Assembly: GCA_031367325.1 (NCBI GenBank)
Contig: JANLPQ010000056.1
Span: forward strand, 4,949 to 68,948
Direction of reading: 5' to 3'
From: JAAFIP01 sp031367325
GTDB taxonomy: Bacteria > Pseudomonadota > Gammaproteobacteria > Burkholderiales > Burkholderiaceae_C
Length of the DNA: 64,000 nt
Part shown: piece after piece, positions 18,646 to 27,257 of the stretch
Numbering within the stretch: position 1 is the first letter of the stretch
Layout of the letters: each line of letters begins with the position of its first letter
The notes under the pieces: generated by a model
What the model was told of the DNA's origin: nothing
The model's input: the letters and a program-made list of their open reading frames with translations, nothing else
The model's database searches: none
Made by a program: the position numbers and the translations under genes

Positions 18646-20175
18646 ATGTATTTAATCCGACCTGATCTGCACACTCGGCGCGCTTTTTTACGCCGCTCTG
18701 CCCAATTGGCTGCCACTGGCGTAGCGCTGCCCACAGCACTGAACCTGGCTGCAATGGGAGAGGCGGCGGCTTTCAATGCCAACGATTACAAAGCCTTAGT
18801 TTGCGTATTTTTATACGGTGGCAACGACTATGCCAACACCGTGGTGACCTACGATACCGCAAGCTACGACCTGTATACCAAAGCGCGGGGAGTGCCAGGG
18901 GCGGGGGGTAGTATCTCAATTGACCGAAACGCTTTGACGCCCACATTGCTCAACGCTGCGCCCTTGAACGATGGCAATAGACAGTTCGCGCTCCACCCGG
19001 CTATGGGCGGATTGGCCGGCTTGTTTAATAGTGGTAAAGCGGCAGTCCAGCTTAACGTAGGGCCCTTGGTGGTGCCCATGGACAAAGTGGGATACCAAAG
19101 CAGTAACCGCACCAGCTACCCACTCCCGCCCAAACTGTTCTCGCATAACGACCAGCAGTCCATCTGGCAATCTTCGTCTCCCGAGGGCTCGACCAAAGGC
19201 TGGGGTGGTGAGATGGGTGACTTGGCACTTCAATCCAACGGAGGCAGCTCGCTTTTCACTTGTATGTCAGTTACAAGCAACTCCGTATTTTTAACTGGTG
19301 ACAGCGCGCAGTCTTACCAAGTTGGTTCGGATGGACCCGTAGAAATCTACAGTATTGGCATGCCTGGCACGCCGCGCTATCCGTACGGGTTTGAAGAGAT
19401 GGGCAAGGCCATGGGCACCGTGACCACTGGCGTTGGCATGAACAATCAGCTTGAGAAAGCCTACAACACAGTGACCAAGCGTGCAGTGGAGTCACAAGCG
19501 ACGATCAGTGCAGCGATTAAATCCACCGACGACGTAAATAACATCTATCCCAAACCTTTTGATAAATTTGTTTCAAAAGATGCTCAAGGCAATGTGCTTA
19601 GAAACCCATTGAACGATCAACTCCGTATGGTGGCCCGACTGATCGCCGCACGCACGGCCTTAGGTGACCCTAAACGCCAAGTTTTCATGGTCTCGCTAGG
19701 TGGCTTTGACTTGCACGACAACTTGATACAAAGACAGCCCGTGCTGATGCAGTATCTTAGCGACGCGATGACTGCGTTTTACCAAGCTACTTTTGACTTG
19801 GGCGTGGCAGACAAAGTAACGGCTTTCACGGCCTCTGATTTTGGCCGCACACTCAATAACAACGGAGATGGCTCTGACCATGGCTGGGGTAGCCACCACA
19901 TGGTGGTGGGCGGAGCGGTCAAAGGCAAATCGTTTTACGGCTACGCCCCCCCGGTGGGTAATGGCGACCTTAGAAGCACGGCCGATGTGGACCAGTGGCA
20001 TGTGGGCCAAGGGCGTTTGCTGCCCACCACCTCAGTGGACCAATACGCCGCTACTTTGGCAAAGTGGTTTGGCGTAGACGATGGTGAACTCAACGGCATT
20101 TTGCCTAACCTGCGTAACTTCACAGCGCAGACGCAAAGCGGGATTGTCTATCCGCGTACTGTCGGGTTCGTCTAA
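18646..20175 (+). CDS. DUF1501 family protein, Tat-exported
   Basis: A 509-residue DUF1501 protein (sulfatase/alkaline-phosphatase-like fold family, function unknown). The N-terminus has a twin-arginine signal: RRAFLRRSAQLA (residues 11-22), a hydrophobic stretch and AAA at the likely cleavage site. Family landmarks are YGGNDYANTVV, SLGGFDLHDN, ASDFGRTLNNNGDGSDHGWG and HMVVGGAVKGKSFYG. It forms a two-gene unit with the DUF1800 gene and is closed by a terminator. Confidence 0.9.
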   Translation: MYLIRPDLHTRRAFLRRSAQLAATGVALPTALNLAAMGEAAAFNANDYKALVCVFLYGGNDYANTVVTYDTASYDLYTKARGVPGAGGSISIDRNALTPTLLNAAPLNDGNRQFALHPAMGGLAGLFNSGKAAVQLNVGPLVVPMDKVGYQSSNRTSYPLPPKLFSHNDQQSIWQSSSPEGSTKGWGGEMGDLALQSNGGSSLFTCMSVTSNSVFLTGDSAQSYQVGSDGPVEIYSIGMPGTPRYPYGFEEMGKAMGTVTTGVGMNNQLEKAYNTVTKRAVESQATISAAIKSTDDVNNIYPKPFDKFVSKDAQGNVLRNPLNDQLRMVARLIAARTALGDPKRQVFMVSLGGFDLHDNLIQRQPVLMQYLSDAMTAFYQATFDLGVADKVTAFTASDFGRTLNNNGDGSDHGWGSHHMVVGGAVKGKSFYGYAPPVGNGDLRSTADVDQWHVGQGRLLPTTSVDQYAATLAKWFGVDDGELNGILPNLRNFTAQTQSGIVYPRTVGFV

Positions 20176-20200
20176 AGGCTATTTGGTAGGTCGTACGCGT

Positions 20201-20256
20201 ACTATTAATTAAATAGCTGCTTGAGCAGGATTTACTTGGGTTGCAAGCCTAAAACA
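20201..20256 (+). repeat. Dispersed palindromic repeat, copy D
   Basis: ACTATTAATTAAATAGCTGC then TTGAGCAGGATTTACTTGGG, ending near CAAGCCTAAAACACTT. It has the palindrome CTATTaattaAATAG and the hairpin CTGC-TTGA-GCAG. Its downstream half (TTTACTTGGGTT) is shared with copy F. Confidence 0.75.
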
Positions 20257-20261
20257 CTTAT

Positions 20262-20287
20262 AAAACAGGCCTTCAAGGCCTGTTTTT
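20262..20287 (+). terminator. Intrinsic terminator after the DUF1501 gene
   Basis: AAAACAGGCCTT-C-AAGGCCTGTTTTT: a near-perfect stem running into a T-tract, 87 nt after the DUF1501 stop codon. Confidence 0.8.
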
Positions 20288-20392
20288 CTTGGTGCTTTGG
20301 CGCACCGCTTCCGTAAACCCTAGCGCTGCAACACAGCAGAGAACGTATCATTCACGGTATCTACAGTAATTGACAACTCGTCTCTATTTTTT

Positions 20393-20965
20393 GTGTTCAG
20401 TCCCACTATTATTTTTTGGATTGCTTTAGCCGTGTTGGTGTTTTGGGCGCTGGGCGCCTACAACCGCCTGGTCGGTTTGCGTGGGCAGCTGCTACGTACG
20501 CTGCATGCATTAACGGCGCAGTGGCAGGCCAATGCGCAGGCGCTGCGCCAAGCTTTGGCAGATTTGTCGCGCGTGCCCGAGACGGATTCGGCATGGGCCA
20601 GTTTGGGTGATGAGGCGTCGAGCTGGCGACCGTTGGGGCAGGCTACCAAGCAGTTTCAAGCGTGTGTGGGCGCAGTAGCCGCCAAACCCCATGCGGTTCC
20701 ACCCGTGGACGACATGGCGTCAGTGCGCGCAGCACACGCGGTGATGGAAGGGGCATGGCAGCGCTTGGCCAACACCAGCGATGACTTGGCAGGCGAGGCG
20801 GTGCCACAAAATTTAACTTTGCTGTGGCAGCACCAGCAAATGCAAGTACAAGAAAAATTACGCGACTACAACACCAGTGCCCAGCTGTATAACCAAGCCG
20901 TAAGGCAATTCCCGGCCGTCTTGATTAGTTGGATTTTTGGCTTTGGCACGGCGCAGGTGTTGTAA
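20393..20965 (+). CDS. LemA-like membrane protein
   Basis: A 190-residue protein with one N-terminal membrane helix (IIFWIALAVLVFWALGAYNRLVGLRGQ). It continues as an alpha-helical soluble part and ends in YNQAVRQFPAVLISWIFGFG, which matches the LemA C-terminus (YN..V..FP....A..FGF). Function in the cell is unknown. The start is GTG. The neighbouring rsmB start lies 8 nt after its stop codon. Confidence 0.7.
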   Translation: MFSPTIIFWIALAVLVFWALGAYNRLVGLRGQLLRTLHALTAQWQANAQALRQALADLSRVPETDSAWASLGDEASSWRPLGQATKQFQACVGAVAAKPHAVPPVDDMASVRAAHAVMEGAWQRLANTSDDLAGEAVPQNLTLLWQHQQMQVQEKLRDYNTSAQLYNQAVRQFPAVLISWIFGFGTAQVL

Positions 20966-20972
20966 TGGTCTG

Positions 20973-22571
20973 ATGCCACTTGCCCCACACTCCGCGCGTC
21001 ACACCGCTTTTAAAACTGCAACCTCTACCGTAGCGAGCGCCCCGCATGCGGGGCAGGGCGGCAATTCGGTACCTTTATGGCGTCAGCTTAACGCCACCGC
21101 AGGCGTGTTGATCGCCGTGCGCAATGGGCGGTCGTGGACTACTGCGCAACTGGATGTTGAACCTGCGCTACGCCCCGGGGTGCAAGCGCTGTCGTTTGCG
21201 GTGCTGCGCCAGTACGGCATGGCCCAGGCGCTGCGCAGCCAGCTAGCGCAGCGCGCGCCTAGCCCGGCGGCAGACGCTTTGCTGTGCTGCGTACTGGCAC
21301 TTGCGGTAACGACATCGGCGGCGGCAGCTTCACCCAGTGCGTCTGATAACACTACAAATAGCGGCAGCAACACACCCAGCAGCGATTTAGCCAGCACGAA
21401 TGCAACCAGCTACGAACCTCATACGCTGGTCAATCAAGCGGTAGAAGCTGCCAAGCGCAACCCTGCCACGCGTGCCCAAGCTAACTTTATCAACGCCTGC
21501 TTACGCCGCTTTTTACGTGAACGTGACGCACTGGTCAGCACAGCGTTGCAGCAACCCACAGCGCAGTGGAACCACCCTGCTTGGTGGCTGCAACGCTTGC
21601 AGCAAGACTACCCCAGCCAGTGGCAGGCGATTGCCCAAGCCAATGCACAGGCCGCGCCATTAACGCTGCGTGTTAATACCAGTGTGACCACAGTGGCCGC
21701 GTACCAAGACGCTCTGCAAGCCCAGGGCCTGCCATCTATAGCGGTGGGCAGCAGCGGCCTAGAGCTGGCACGCAGCACCTATGTACCCGGCTTGCCTGTC
21801 TACGCGCAAGGCTGGTTTTCTGTGCAAGACGCCGCTGCACAAATGGCAGCGCCGCTGTTGTTGGACGAAGCCTTTGGTAAAGCGCCCATTCCGCTGCGCG
21901 TGCTGGACGAAGCATTCGGTAAAGCGTCCATCCCGCTGCGCGTGCTGGACGAAGCCCTCGAAAAAGCGCCAGCCCCGCTACGCGTGCTGGACGCTTGTGC
22001 CGCACCAGGCGGTAAAACCGCCCATTTGCTAGAGTACGCAGCCACGCGTGGTCGGGCTATCGAAGTGATTGCGCTAGACGTAGACGCCGCCCGTTGCCAG
22101 CGTATCCATGACAACCTCGATCGGCTTAACTTAAAGGCCACCGTGCTGGCCGCAGATGCCGCGCAGCCCAGCACTTGGTGGGATGGCCAGCCGTTTGACG
22201 CTATTTTGCTAGATGCGCCTTGCTCGGCATCCGGCATTGTGCGCCGCCACCCCGACATACGGTGGCTGCGCCGCGAAACCGATATTGCGCAGCTAGGCCA
22301 GCTGCAGCAAACGCTGCTTAAAGCACTGTGGCCCTTGCTCAAGCCCGCCGCCCCTTTGCTGTACTGCACCTGCTCGGTTTTTAAGGCCGAAGGCCAAGGG
22401 CAGATACAAACGTTTGTTACGCACCACACCGATGCGGTTTTACGCCCCTCCCCAGGCCATTTATTACCCCAAATTACGTCGCATCCCGAAGCCATGGCTG
22501 ACAATCATTTGGGTGGACATGATGGCTTTTTTTACGCACTGCTGGTTAAGGCTGCGTTGTTACCCAGCTAG
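20973..22571 (+). CDS. rsmB: 16S rRNA (cytosine-967-C5)-methyltransferase
   Basis: SAM-dependent methyltransferase with an N-terminal NusB-like domain and a C-terminal Rossmann domain. VLDACAAPGGKTAHLLE binds SAM. DAPCSASGIVRRHPD and YCTCSVF carry the two catalytic cysteines of the RsmB/NOL1 family. ATG 20973 is chosen because it follows the upstream stop; an in-frame TTG at 20937 would overlap that gene. Two oddities: a Ser/Thr/Asn-rich spacer (about SASDNTTNSGSNTPSSDLAS) inside the NusB-like part, and a 14-residue tandem triplication (LDEAFGKAPIPLRV) directly before the SAM motif. Confidence 0.93.
   Translation: MPLAPHSARHTAFKTATSTVASAPHAGQGGNSVPLWRQLNATAGVLIAVRNGRSWTTAQLDVEPALRPGVQALSFAVLRQYGMAQALRSQLAQRAPSPAADALLCCVLALAVTTSAAAASPSASDNTTNSGSNTPSSDLASTNATSYEPHTLVNQAVEAAKRNPATRAQANFINACLRRFLRERDALVSTALQQPTAQWNHPAWWLQRLQQDYPSQWQAIAQANAQAAPLTLRVNTSVTTVAAYQDALQAQGLPSIAVGSSGLELARSTYVPGLPVYAQGWFSVQDAAAQMAAPLLLDEAFGKAPIPLRVLDEAFGKASIPLRVLDEALEKAPAPLRVLDACAAPGGKTAHLLEYAATRGRAIEVIALDVDAARCQRIHDNLDRLNLKATVLAADAAQPSTWWDGQPFDAILLDAPCSASGIVRRHPDIRWLRRETDIAQLGQLQQTLLKALWPLLKPAAPLLYCTCSVFKAEGQGQIQTFVTHHTDAVLRPSPGHLLPQITSHPEAMADNHLGGHDGFFYALLVKAALLPS
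21862..21987 (+). repeat. 42-bp tandem repeat x3 inside rsmB
   Basis: Three consecutive 42-nt units (21862-21903, 21904-21945, 21946-21987) each begin TGGACGAAGC and end CGTGC. They encode LDEAFGKAPIPLRV, LDEAFGKASIPLRV and LDEALEKAPAPLRV. The next bases TGGACGC (LDA of the SAM-binding motif) start a fourth, partial unit, so the array grew from the native motif. Confidence 0.9.
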
Positions 22572-22629
22572 CAACGTAGAGGCCGCGCGCGCGCGCAGCG
22601 CCGGCCGGATAGCGCTAGCAGCCCACAGC

Positions 22630-23235
22630 TTGCACAATTTGACGGTACTAAACCGATGGGCAACTGCCGTGACGCTGGCCGCGCTGTTAGGTAGTACCAG
22701 CGCATGGGCAGCCGCAGACGTTACCTCGGTTCGCGTAGAGTACAGCGACGAGGGATTTCACCTCAGTGCCACTGTCAAGTTTGACTTGCCGGTTGTAGTA
22801 GAAGAAGCCTTGCTTAAAGGCGTGCCTATGTCGTTTGTCAGCGAGGTGCAGGTTTTTCGTGACCGTTGGTATTGGTATGACAAGCGCATCAATACCGCTA
22901 CCCGTACCGTGCGCCTAGCCTACCAGCCGCTAACCCGGCGCTGGCGGGTAGGGGTAGCCAGTGGCACCGTAGCTGCTGCAGCCACCGGTATAGCTCTGAC
23001 ACAGCAGTTTGACAGCTTGCCCGACGCCTTGGCTACTATCCGCCGCGTATCGCGCTGGAAGATAGCCGATGCTGCCGATCTAGACATTGACGCACGTTAC
23101 AACATCGACTACAGCTTCAGGCTAGACCTGTCGCAGTTGCCCAGGCCGTTGCAAATTGGTGTGTTGGGCCAATCAGAATGGGACATTAGCGCACAACGTT
23201 ATTTGCGGCCAGAGCCACGCTCTGAAGTCAAATGA
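22630..23235 (+). CDS. DUF4390 family exported protein
   Basis: About 200 residues. The hydrophobic N-terminus (WATAVTLAALLGSTSAWA, then AADV) is a likely Sec signal peptide. The mature part (VRVEYSDEGFHLSATVKFDL...RDRWYWYDKRI) is typical DUF4390, a beta-rich family that sits between rsmB and ntrY-like genes in many betaproteobacteria. The frame is open further upstream, but those ATGs lie inside rsmB. TTG at 22630 or 22639 gives a normal signal peptide, so the start is uncertain. Its stop overlaps the kinase start (ATGA). Confidence 0.75.
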   Translation: MHNLTVLNRWATAVTLAALLGSTSAWAAADVTSVRVEYSDEGFHLSATVKFDLPVVVEEALLKGVPMSFVSEVQVFRDRWYWYDKRINTATRTVRLAYQPLTRRWRVGVASGTVAAAATGIALTQQFDSLPDALATIRRVSRWKIADAADLDIDARYNIDYSFRLDLSQLPRPLQIGVLGQSEWDISAQRYLRPEPRSEVK

Positions 23236-25577
23236 GTACCTTGCGTGCACCCATAGGCGGCACCCACAGGGCGCGCAATCTGTCTTGGTTGCTGGGTGTA
23301 GGGGCCGCCGCCATGGGCGCCATAGTGCTGGTGCTGATGTTTTTGCTAACCCAGGCCACCAACAACCAAGCCCTGTACGAAGAAAACTACGCCCGCTTGT
23401 TTTTGTTTAACGTGGCTATTGCGGGCATGCTGCTGCTGGTGATTGGGTGGATCGCATGGCGCTTGGTATGGCGGCTGCGGCGCGGCAAGTTTGGCAGCCG
23501 GTTGTTGATCAAACTAGCCGCTATTTTTGCTTTAGTAGGCTTTGGGCCCGGAGCGTTGATTTATGTAGTGTCGTACCAGTTTGTCACGCGCTCGATTGAA
23601 AGCTGGTTTGACGTCAAGGTAGAAGGCGCGTTGGACGCTGGCCTGAATCTTGGGCGCTCTACGCTGGACACTTTGTCGAATGATTTAAGCGCCAAAACGC
23701 GTGTCGCAGCCGAACAGCTAAGCCAAGCTACTGATGCAGGGGCTGCGGTCGCGCTAGAACGCCTGCGCGAGCAGCTGTCAGCCAGCGATGTGGTGCTATG
23801 GGGCAGCAATGGCCAGGTTATTTCAAGTGCCGGAGATTCGCGTTTTAGCCTGCAGCCAGAGCGACCCACCGCCAGCCAGTTCAGGCAAGTACGCACACTG
23901 CGCGTGATCACCCAAATCGACGGCTTGGAAGAAGCCAGTGCGGCCAACCCTGCCAAGATGCGCGCACTGGCGCTGGTAGGTGGCAGCCGCATTGGCCTAG
24001 TGTCTGAGTCGCGTTTTTTGCAGGTAGTGCAAGAACTGCCGCCTGCTTTAGTGGCCAATGCGTTGGCGGTGCAAACTGCGTACAAAGAGTACCAAGAGCG
24101 TGCTTTGGCACGTGGTGGTTTGCGCAAAATGTACATCGGCACACTGACCTTGAGTTTGTTTTTAGCGGTATTTGCCGCGGTGCTGTTGGCGGTATTGCTG
24201 GGCAACCAGATTGTGCGGCCACTGCTGGTGCTGGCCGACGGTGTAGCGCGCGTGGCCGCTGGCGACTTAACCCCTAAAGCCGCCTTGCAAACACGCGACG
24301 AGCTGGGGGGGCTTACGCGCTCGTTTGCCGACATGACCCAGCAGCTGCTAGATGCCCGCAGCCAAGTGCAGCGCAGCATGACGCAGGTGGACGCCGCGCG
24401 TGCTAATTTACAAACGATTTTAGACAACCTCACCTCGGGCGTCATCGTGTTGGACGAACAAGGCAACATCTTGTCGTCTAACCCCGGAGCCACCCGTGTA
24501 TTGCGCTTGCCACTAGCTGCGTACCAAGGCCAGCCCTTGCATGAAGTGGCAGGTCTTGAGGACTTTGCGCAAGGCGTAGCTCACCAGTTCAAAGCATTTT
24601 TGGGCGATCGGTCCTCGCACGGGCTAGACCATTGGCAACATGCGTTTGAGCTGGCCTACCACGCAGGGCCTGCTGCCGCTGCGCAAGCGTTTGACCCGCA
24701 GGGTCCGAGTAGTGCGCCCACTATTAGTTTAATAGCACGCGGCGCACAGTTGCCTGAGGCGCGCCGCCTGCTGGTGTTTGACGATATCTCGGAGATAGTG
24801 TCTGCCCAACGCGCGCAAGCGTGGGGCGAGGTGGCACGTCGCGTAGCGCATGAGATTAAGAACCCACTCACCCCTATCCAGCTATCGGCCGAGCGGATAG
24901 AGATGAAGCTGCACGACAAGCTAGAGCCCGCCGACAGCGCCATGCTGACCAAATCAGTCAAAACTATTGTGGACCAAGTAGATGCCATGAAGCGACTGGT
25001 CAATGAGTTTAGAGACTACGCCCGCTTACCCAGTGCCGACCTTAAACCGCTAGACTTGAATAGTCTGGTAACCGACGTGTTGCAGCTGTATGCACCGGAC
25101 GCTTCGGAGGTAATGGTAACTAGCCAACTGGCCCCAGACTGCCCCCCGATTTTAGGCGACGCACAGCAACTGCGGCAAGTCATTCACAACTTGCTGCAAA
25201 ACGCGCAAGACGCCAGTTTGGCCAGAGGGCGCATGGGCTACGACGGCCACCCACAAGAACCCAGCGTCAGCATCAGCACCCAGCGCAGCCCTGACGGCAC
25301 CCGTGTGCGCCTTACCGTGCGCGACAGTGGCACTGGGTTCGCGCCCCACATCTTGCAGCGCGCGTTTGAGCCCTATGTCACCACTAAATCCAAGGGCACA
25401 GGATTGGGTTTGGCAGTGGTCAAAAAAATAGCCGATGAGCACGGCGCGCGCATTGATTTGTCCAACCGATACGCGGCTAACCCTAGCCATAGCCCTCGCT
25501 TGGCAACCAAGGCTGGGGAAAACGATGAAAAAATGGTCTTAGGCGCTCAGGTAATAGTGTCATTTACTGTGGTTTAA
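23232..25577 (+). CDS. NtrY-like sensor histidine kinase
   Basis: A 781-residue membrane sensor kinase. Order of parts: three N-terminal membrane helices (about residues 17-110, containing the conserved KLAAIFALVGFGPGALIYVVS), a periplasmic sensor region, a further helix near residue 300, a HAMP domain, a PAS domain (ANLQTILDNLTSGVIVLDEQGNILSSN), HisKA with phospho-acceptor H540 in VAHEIKNPLTPIQLSAERI, and an ATPase with VRDSGTGF and GTGLGLAVVKKI. It starts within the DUF4390 stop codon (4-nt overlap) and is followed by its response regulator. The family is linked to nitrogen or redox control elsewhere; the signal here is unknown. Confidence 0.92.
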   Translation: MSTLRAPIGGTHRARNLSWLLGVGAAAMGAIVLVLMFLLTQATNNQALYEENYARLFLFNVAIAGMLLLVIGWIAWRLVWRLRRGKFGSRLLIKLAAIFALVGFGPGALIYVVSYQFVTRSIESWFDVKVEGALDAGLNLGRSTLDTLSNDLSAKTRVAAEQLSQATDAGAAVALERLREQLSASDVVLWGSNGQVISSAGDSRFSLQPERPTASQFRQVRTLRVITQIDGLEEASAANPAKMRALALVGGSRIGLVSESRFLQVVQELPPALVANALAVQTAYKEYQERALARGGLRKMYIGTLTLSLFLAVFAAVLLAVLLGNQIVRPLLVLADGVARVAAGDLTPKAALQTRDELGGLTRSFADMTQQLLDARSQVQRSMTQVDAARANLQTILDNLTSGVIVLDEQGNILSSNPGATRVLRLPLAAYQGQPLHEVAGLEDFAQGVAHQFKAFLGDRSSHGLDHWQHAFELAYHAGPAAAAQAFDPQGPSSAPTISLIARGAQLPEARRLLVFDDISEIVSAQRAQAWGEVARRVAHEIKNPLTPIQLSAERIEMKLHDKLEPADSAMLTKSVKTIVDQVDAMKRLVNEFRDYARLPSADLKPLDLNSLVTDVLQLYAPDASEVMVTSQLAPDCPPILGDAQQLRQVIHNLLQNAQDASLARGRMGYDGHPQEPSVSISTQRSPDGTRVRLTVRDSGTGFAPHILQRAFEPYVTTKSKGTGLGLAVVKKIADEHGARIDLSNRYAANPSHSPRLATKAGENDEKMVLGAQVIVSFTVV

Positions 25578-25655
25578 TACACACAGTCGCTAAACCGCCA
25601 CAAGCAGCGGTGCGATGTAAAGAATCCTAATACTAAAGACACAGGTCAAAGCGCT

Positions 25656-26345
25656 ATGGCAAATATTTTGGTGGTGGACGACGAGCTGGGTATTCGTGAC
25701 TTGCTCATGGAAATTCTTAACGATGAAGGTCACAACGTAGAAACTGCAGAGAACGCCGGCCAAGCCCGCCAAGCCCGCCAGCGTTTCACACCCGACCTGG
25801 TGCTGCTGGATATTTGGATGCCCGATACTGACGGCGTCACGCTGCTCAAAGAATGGGCCGCCTCCGGTTTGCTCAGCATGCCCGTCATCATGATGAGCGG
25901 ACACGCCACGATCGACACGGCTGTCGAAGCCACCAAAATTGGCGCGCATTCGTTTTTAGAAAAACCCATCACCTTGCAAAAACTGCTCAAAGCAGTCAAC
26001 GAAGGCTTAGCCAAAGGTGGGCGTGCCAAAGCCCAAGTGCTGGCCGCAGCCAACCTAGCGCAGCCCAAAACGCCCGACCTCACCGTCGAATCCGCCATGA
26101 TGGGCGGCCAGACTTTGCCCGAAGTGATGGACATTGGCCCAGTGGCCATCCAAAACTTCTCGCTAGACAAGCCACTGCGCGAGGCGCGTGATGAGTTTGA
26201 AAAAGCCTACTTTGAATTTCACCTGTCCAAAGAAGGTGGCTCCATGACCCGCGTGGCCGAAAAGACCGGTCTAGAGCGCACCCACCTGTACCGCAAGCTC
26301 AAGCAATTGGGCGTAGACCTGAGCCGCAACAAACGCAGTAGTTAA
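25656..26345 (+). CDS. NtrX-like response regulator, no AAA+ domain
   Basis: A 229-residue response regulator. The receiver (residues 1-120) has acidic VVDDE, phospho-acceptor D52 in LLDIWMPD and K103 in EKPI. A linker is followed by a C-terminal Fis-type helix-turn-helix (MTRVAEKTGLERTHLYRKLKQLGVDL). Canonical NtrX has a sigma54-contacting AAA+ domain in between; it is absent here and the protein is about half the length. It therefore probably regulates without sigma54 activation. Partner of the kinase 78 nt upstream. Confidence 0.9.
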   Translation: MANILVVDDELGIRDLLMEILNDEGHNVETAENAGQARQARQRFTPDLVLLDIWMPDTDGVTLLKEWAASGLLSMPVIMMSGHATIDTAVEATKIGAHSFLEKPITLQKLLKAVNEGLAKGGRAKAQVLAAANLAQPKTPDLTVESAMMGGQTLPEVMDIGPVAIQNFSLDKPLREARDEFEKAYFEFHLSKEGGSMTRVAEKTGLERTHLYRKLKQLGVDLSRNKRSS

Positions 26346-26429
26346 GATACAAGCCAAGGTCACCGCAGGCCAACGTACCTTACTTGCAAGTACGCATTAC
26401 ACGGCCAATAAAATCGCATCCAGTTAAGT

Positions 26430-26462
26430 TATAATTTAAGGCTGTTCTTAAAATATAAGAAC
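26430..26462 (+). promoter_or_regulatory. -10 box and inverted repeat upstream of tRNA-Phe
   Basis: A perfect TATAAT (26430-26435) lies 32 nt before the tRNA; the -35 region is weak. Between the two lies the inverted repeat GTTCTTA (26444-26450) / TAAGAAC (26456-26462) with loop AAATA. Confidence 0.5.
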
Positions 26463-26467
26463 ACTTT

Positions 26468-26543
26468 GGCCCGGTAGCTCAGTCGGTAGAGCAGAGGATT
26501 GAAAATCCTTGTGTCGGTGGTTCGATTCCGCCCCAGGCCACCA
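26468..26543 (+). tRNA. tRNA-Phe (GAA anticodon)
   Basis: A 76-nt cloverleaf with encoded CCA. D-arm AGCTC...GAGC, anticodon stem AGGAT/ATCCT with loop TTGAAAA (anticodon GAA), and T-arm GGTGG-TTCGATT-CCGCC all fold. The acceptor stem GGCCCGG/CCAGGCC has one defect: C5 faces A68. The 3' end is the island attachment site (see 26531). Confidence 0.96.
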
Positions 26544-26546
26544 TTT
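26531..26546 (+). repeat. Attachment site attL in the tRNA-Phe 3' end
   Basis: CCCCAGGCCACCATTT. The same 16 bases recur at 43347-43362, and the first 13 recur at 45843-45855. Location at the 3' end of a tRNA gene is the classic target of tyrosine-recombinase islands. Confidence 0.85.
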
Positions 26547-26730
26547 ATTCATCTCCAGCAATCCATAGACACTTCGATAAGTTTTTGTGTGATCAGACTA
26601 GGCCGCAAAAGCTGCCAAATGGAATTGTTTGAGTCTGCGGCACTGCAAATTCAACAACGCTGCCAGAGACTGTGTATGTATTTCTTCAAGATTGTGGATT
26701 CATAGATGTTCAATTACTCCAACATAGTCG

Positions 26731-27228
26731 CTAGTCAAGCTCAATAATTGCAGCGCCGCACATCTGTGACAGTGCCATAACAACGATGGCGTGGTCTTTG
26801 CGTTGGGGAAGCCCTGATACTGTGACAACGCCCACGTTACCCATACCGATAACTTGAATTGGAAAACTTCCACCGTGCGAGGCGTAATCCCTTAGCGGCA
26901 ACCCCATGCTTTCTTCTAGTGAGCCACCTTCGATTTGAAACGATAGTCCAACTCCATAAGAACTGCGATGCAACAACTCGACTGTATTGCGTTTGCGCCG
27001 CGCCCAGTCAGCGTTAGCAGGGGAAGTGCCAGACATAGCATGAAAAAAAACTGTTTCACATGACAATCTAATCTCAATGGCAACAGAAACTTTTTTAGCT
27101 GTACACATTTCATGAATGCTTGCACCAAGAATCCAAGCGGTTGCGTTATCAAAATGTGAAAAGACGAGAGATTTTTCTTGCGAAACAATACGTTCTAAGT
27201 CTTGTGTGATGGTAGTCATGGATTTCAT
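26731..27228 (-). CDS. UPF0303 / GlcG-HbpS-like (haem-degrading domain) protein
   Basis: A 165-residue member of the UPF0303 branch of the Haem_degrading (PF03928) superfamily. Landmarks are SGTSPANADWARRKRNTV, GVGLSFQ, and the C-terminal GSFPIQVIGMGNVGVVTVSGLPQRKDHAIVV. Despite the domain name the activity is unproven; members often lie in sugar or organic-acid catabolic clusters. It is the last gene of the island cluster, 302 nt after the DUF993 gene, and may have its own promoter (palindrome at 27244). Confidence 0.82.
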   Translation of the reverse strand: MKSMTTITQDLERIVSQEKSLVFSHFDNATAWILGASIHEMCTAKKVSVAIEIRLSCETVFFHAMSGTSPANADWARRKRNTVELLHRSSYGVGLSFQIEGGSLEESMGLPLRDYASHGGSFPIQVIGMGNVGVVTVSGLPQRKDHAIVVMALSQMCGAAIIELD

Positions 27229-27243
27229 TTTTAAAAATTACAC

Positions 27244-27257
27244 GACCTAGATAGGTC
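27244..27257. promoter_or_regulatory. Palindrome upstream of the UPF0303 gene
   Basis: GACCTA-GA-TAGGTC, with perfect 6-bp arms, 15 nt before the start codon. It differs from the LacI-type palindrome at 42118, so a different regulator would be involved. The rest of 27229-27530 shows no gene. Confidence 0.35.

Noticed and set aside
23561..24493. 310-codon open frame on the minus strand
   Set aside because: Antisense to the sensor kinase, which has convincing domains in the other frame.
26499..26705. 68-codon open frame starting inside tRNA-Phe
   Set aside because: Overlaps the tRNA and island junction, has no recognisable sequence and no ribosome binding site.
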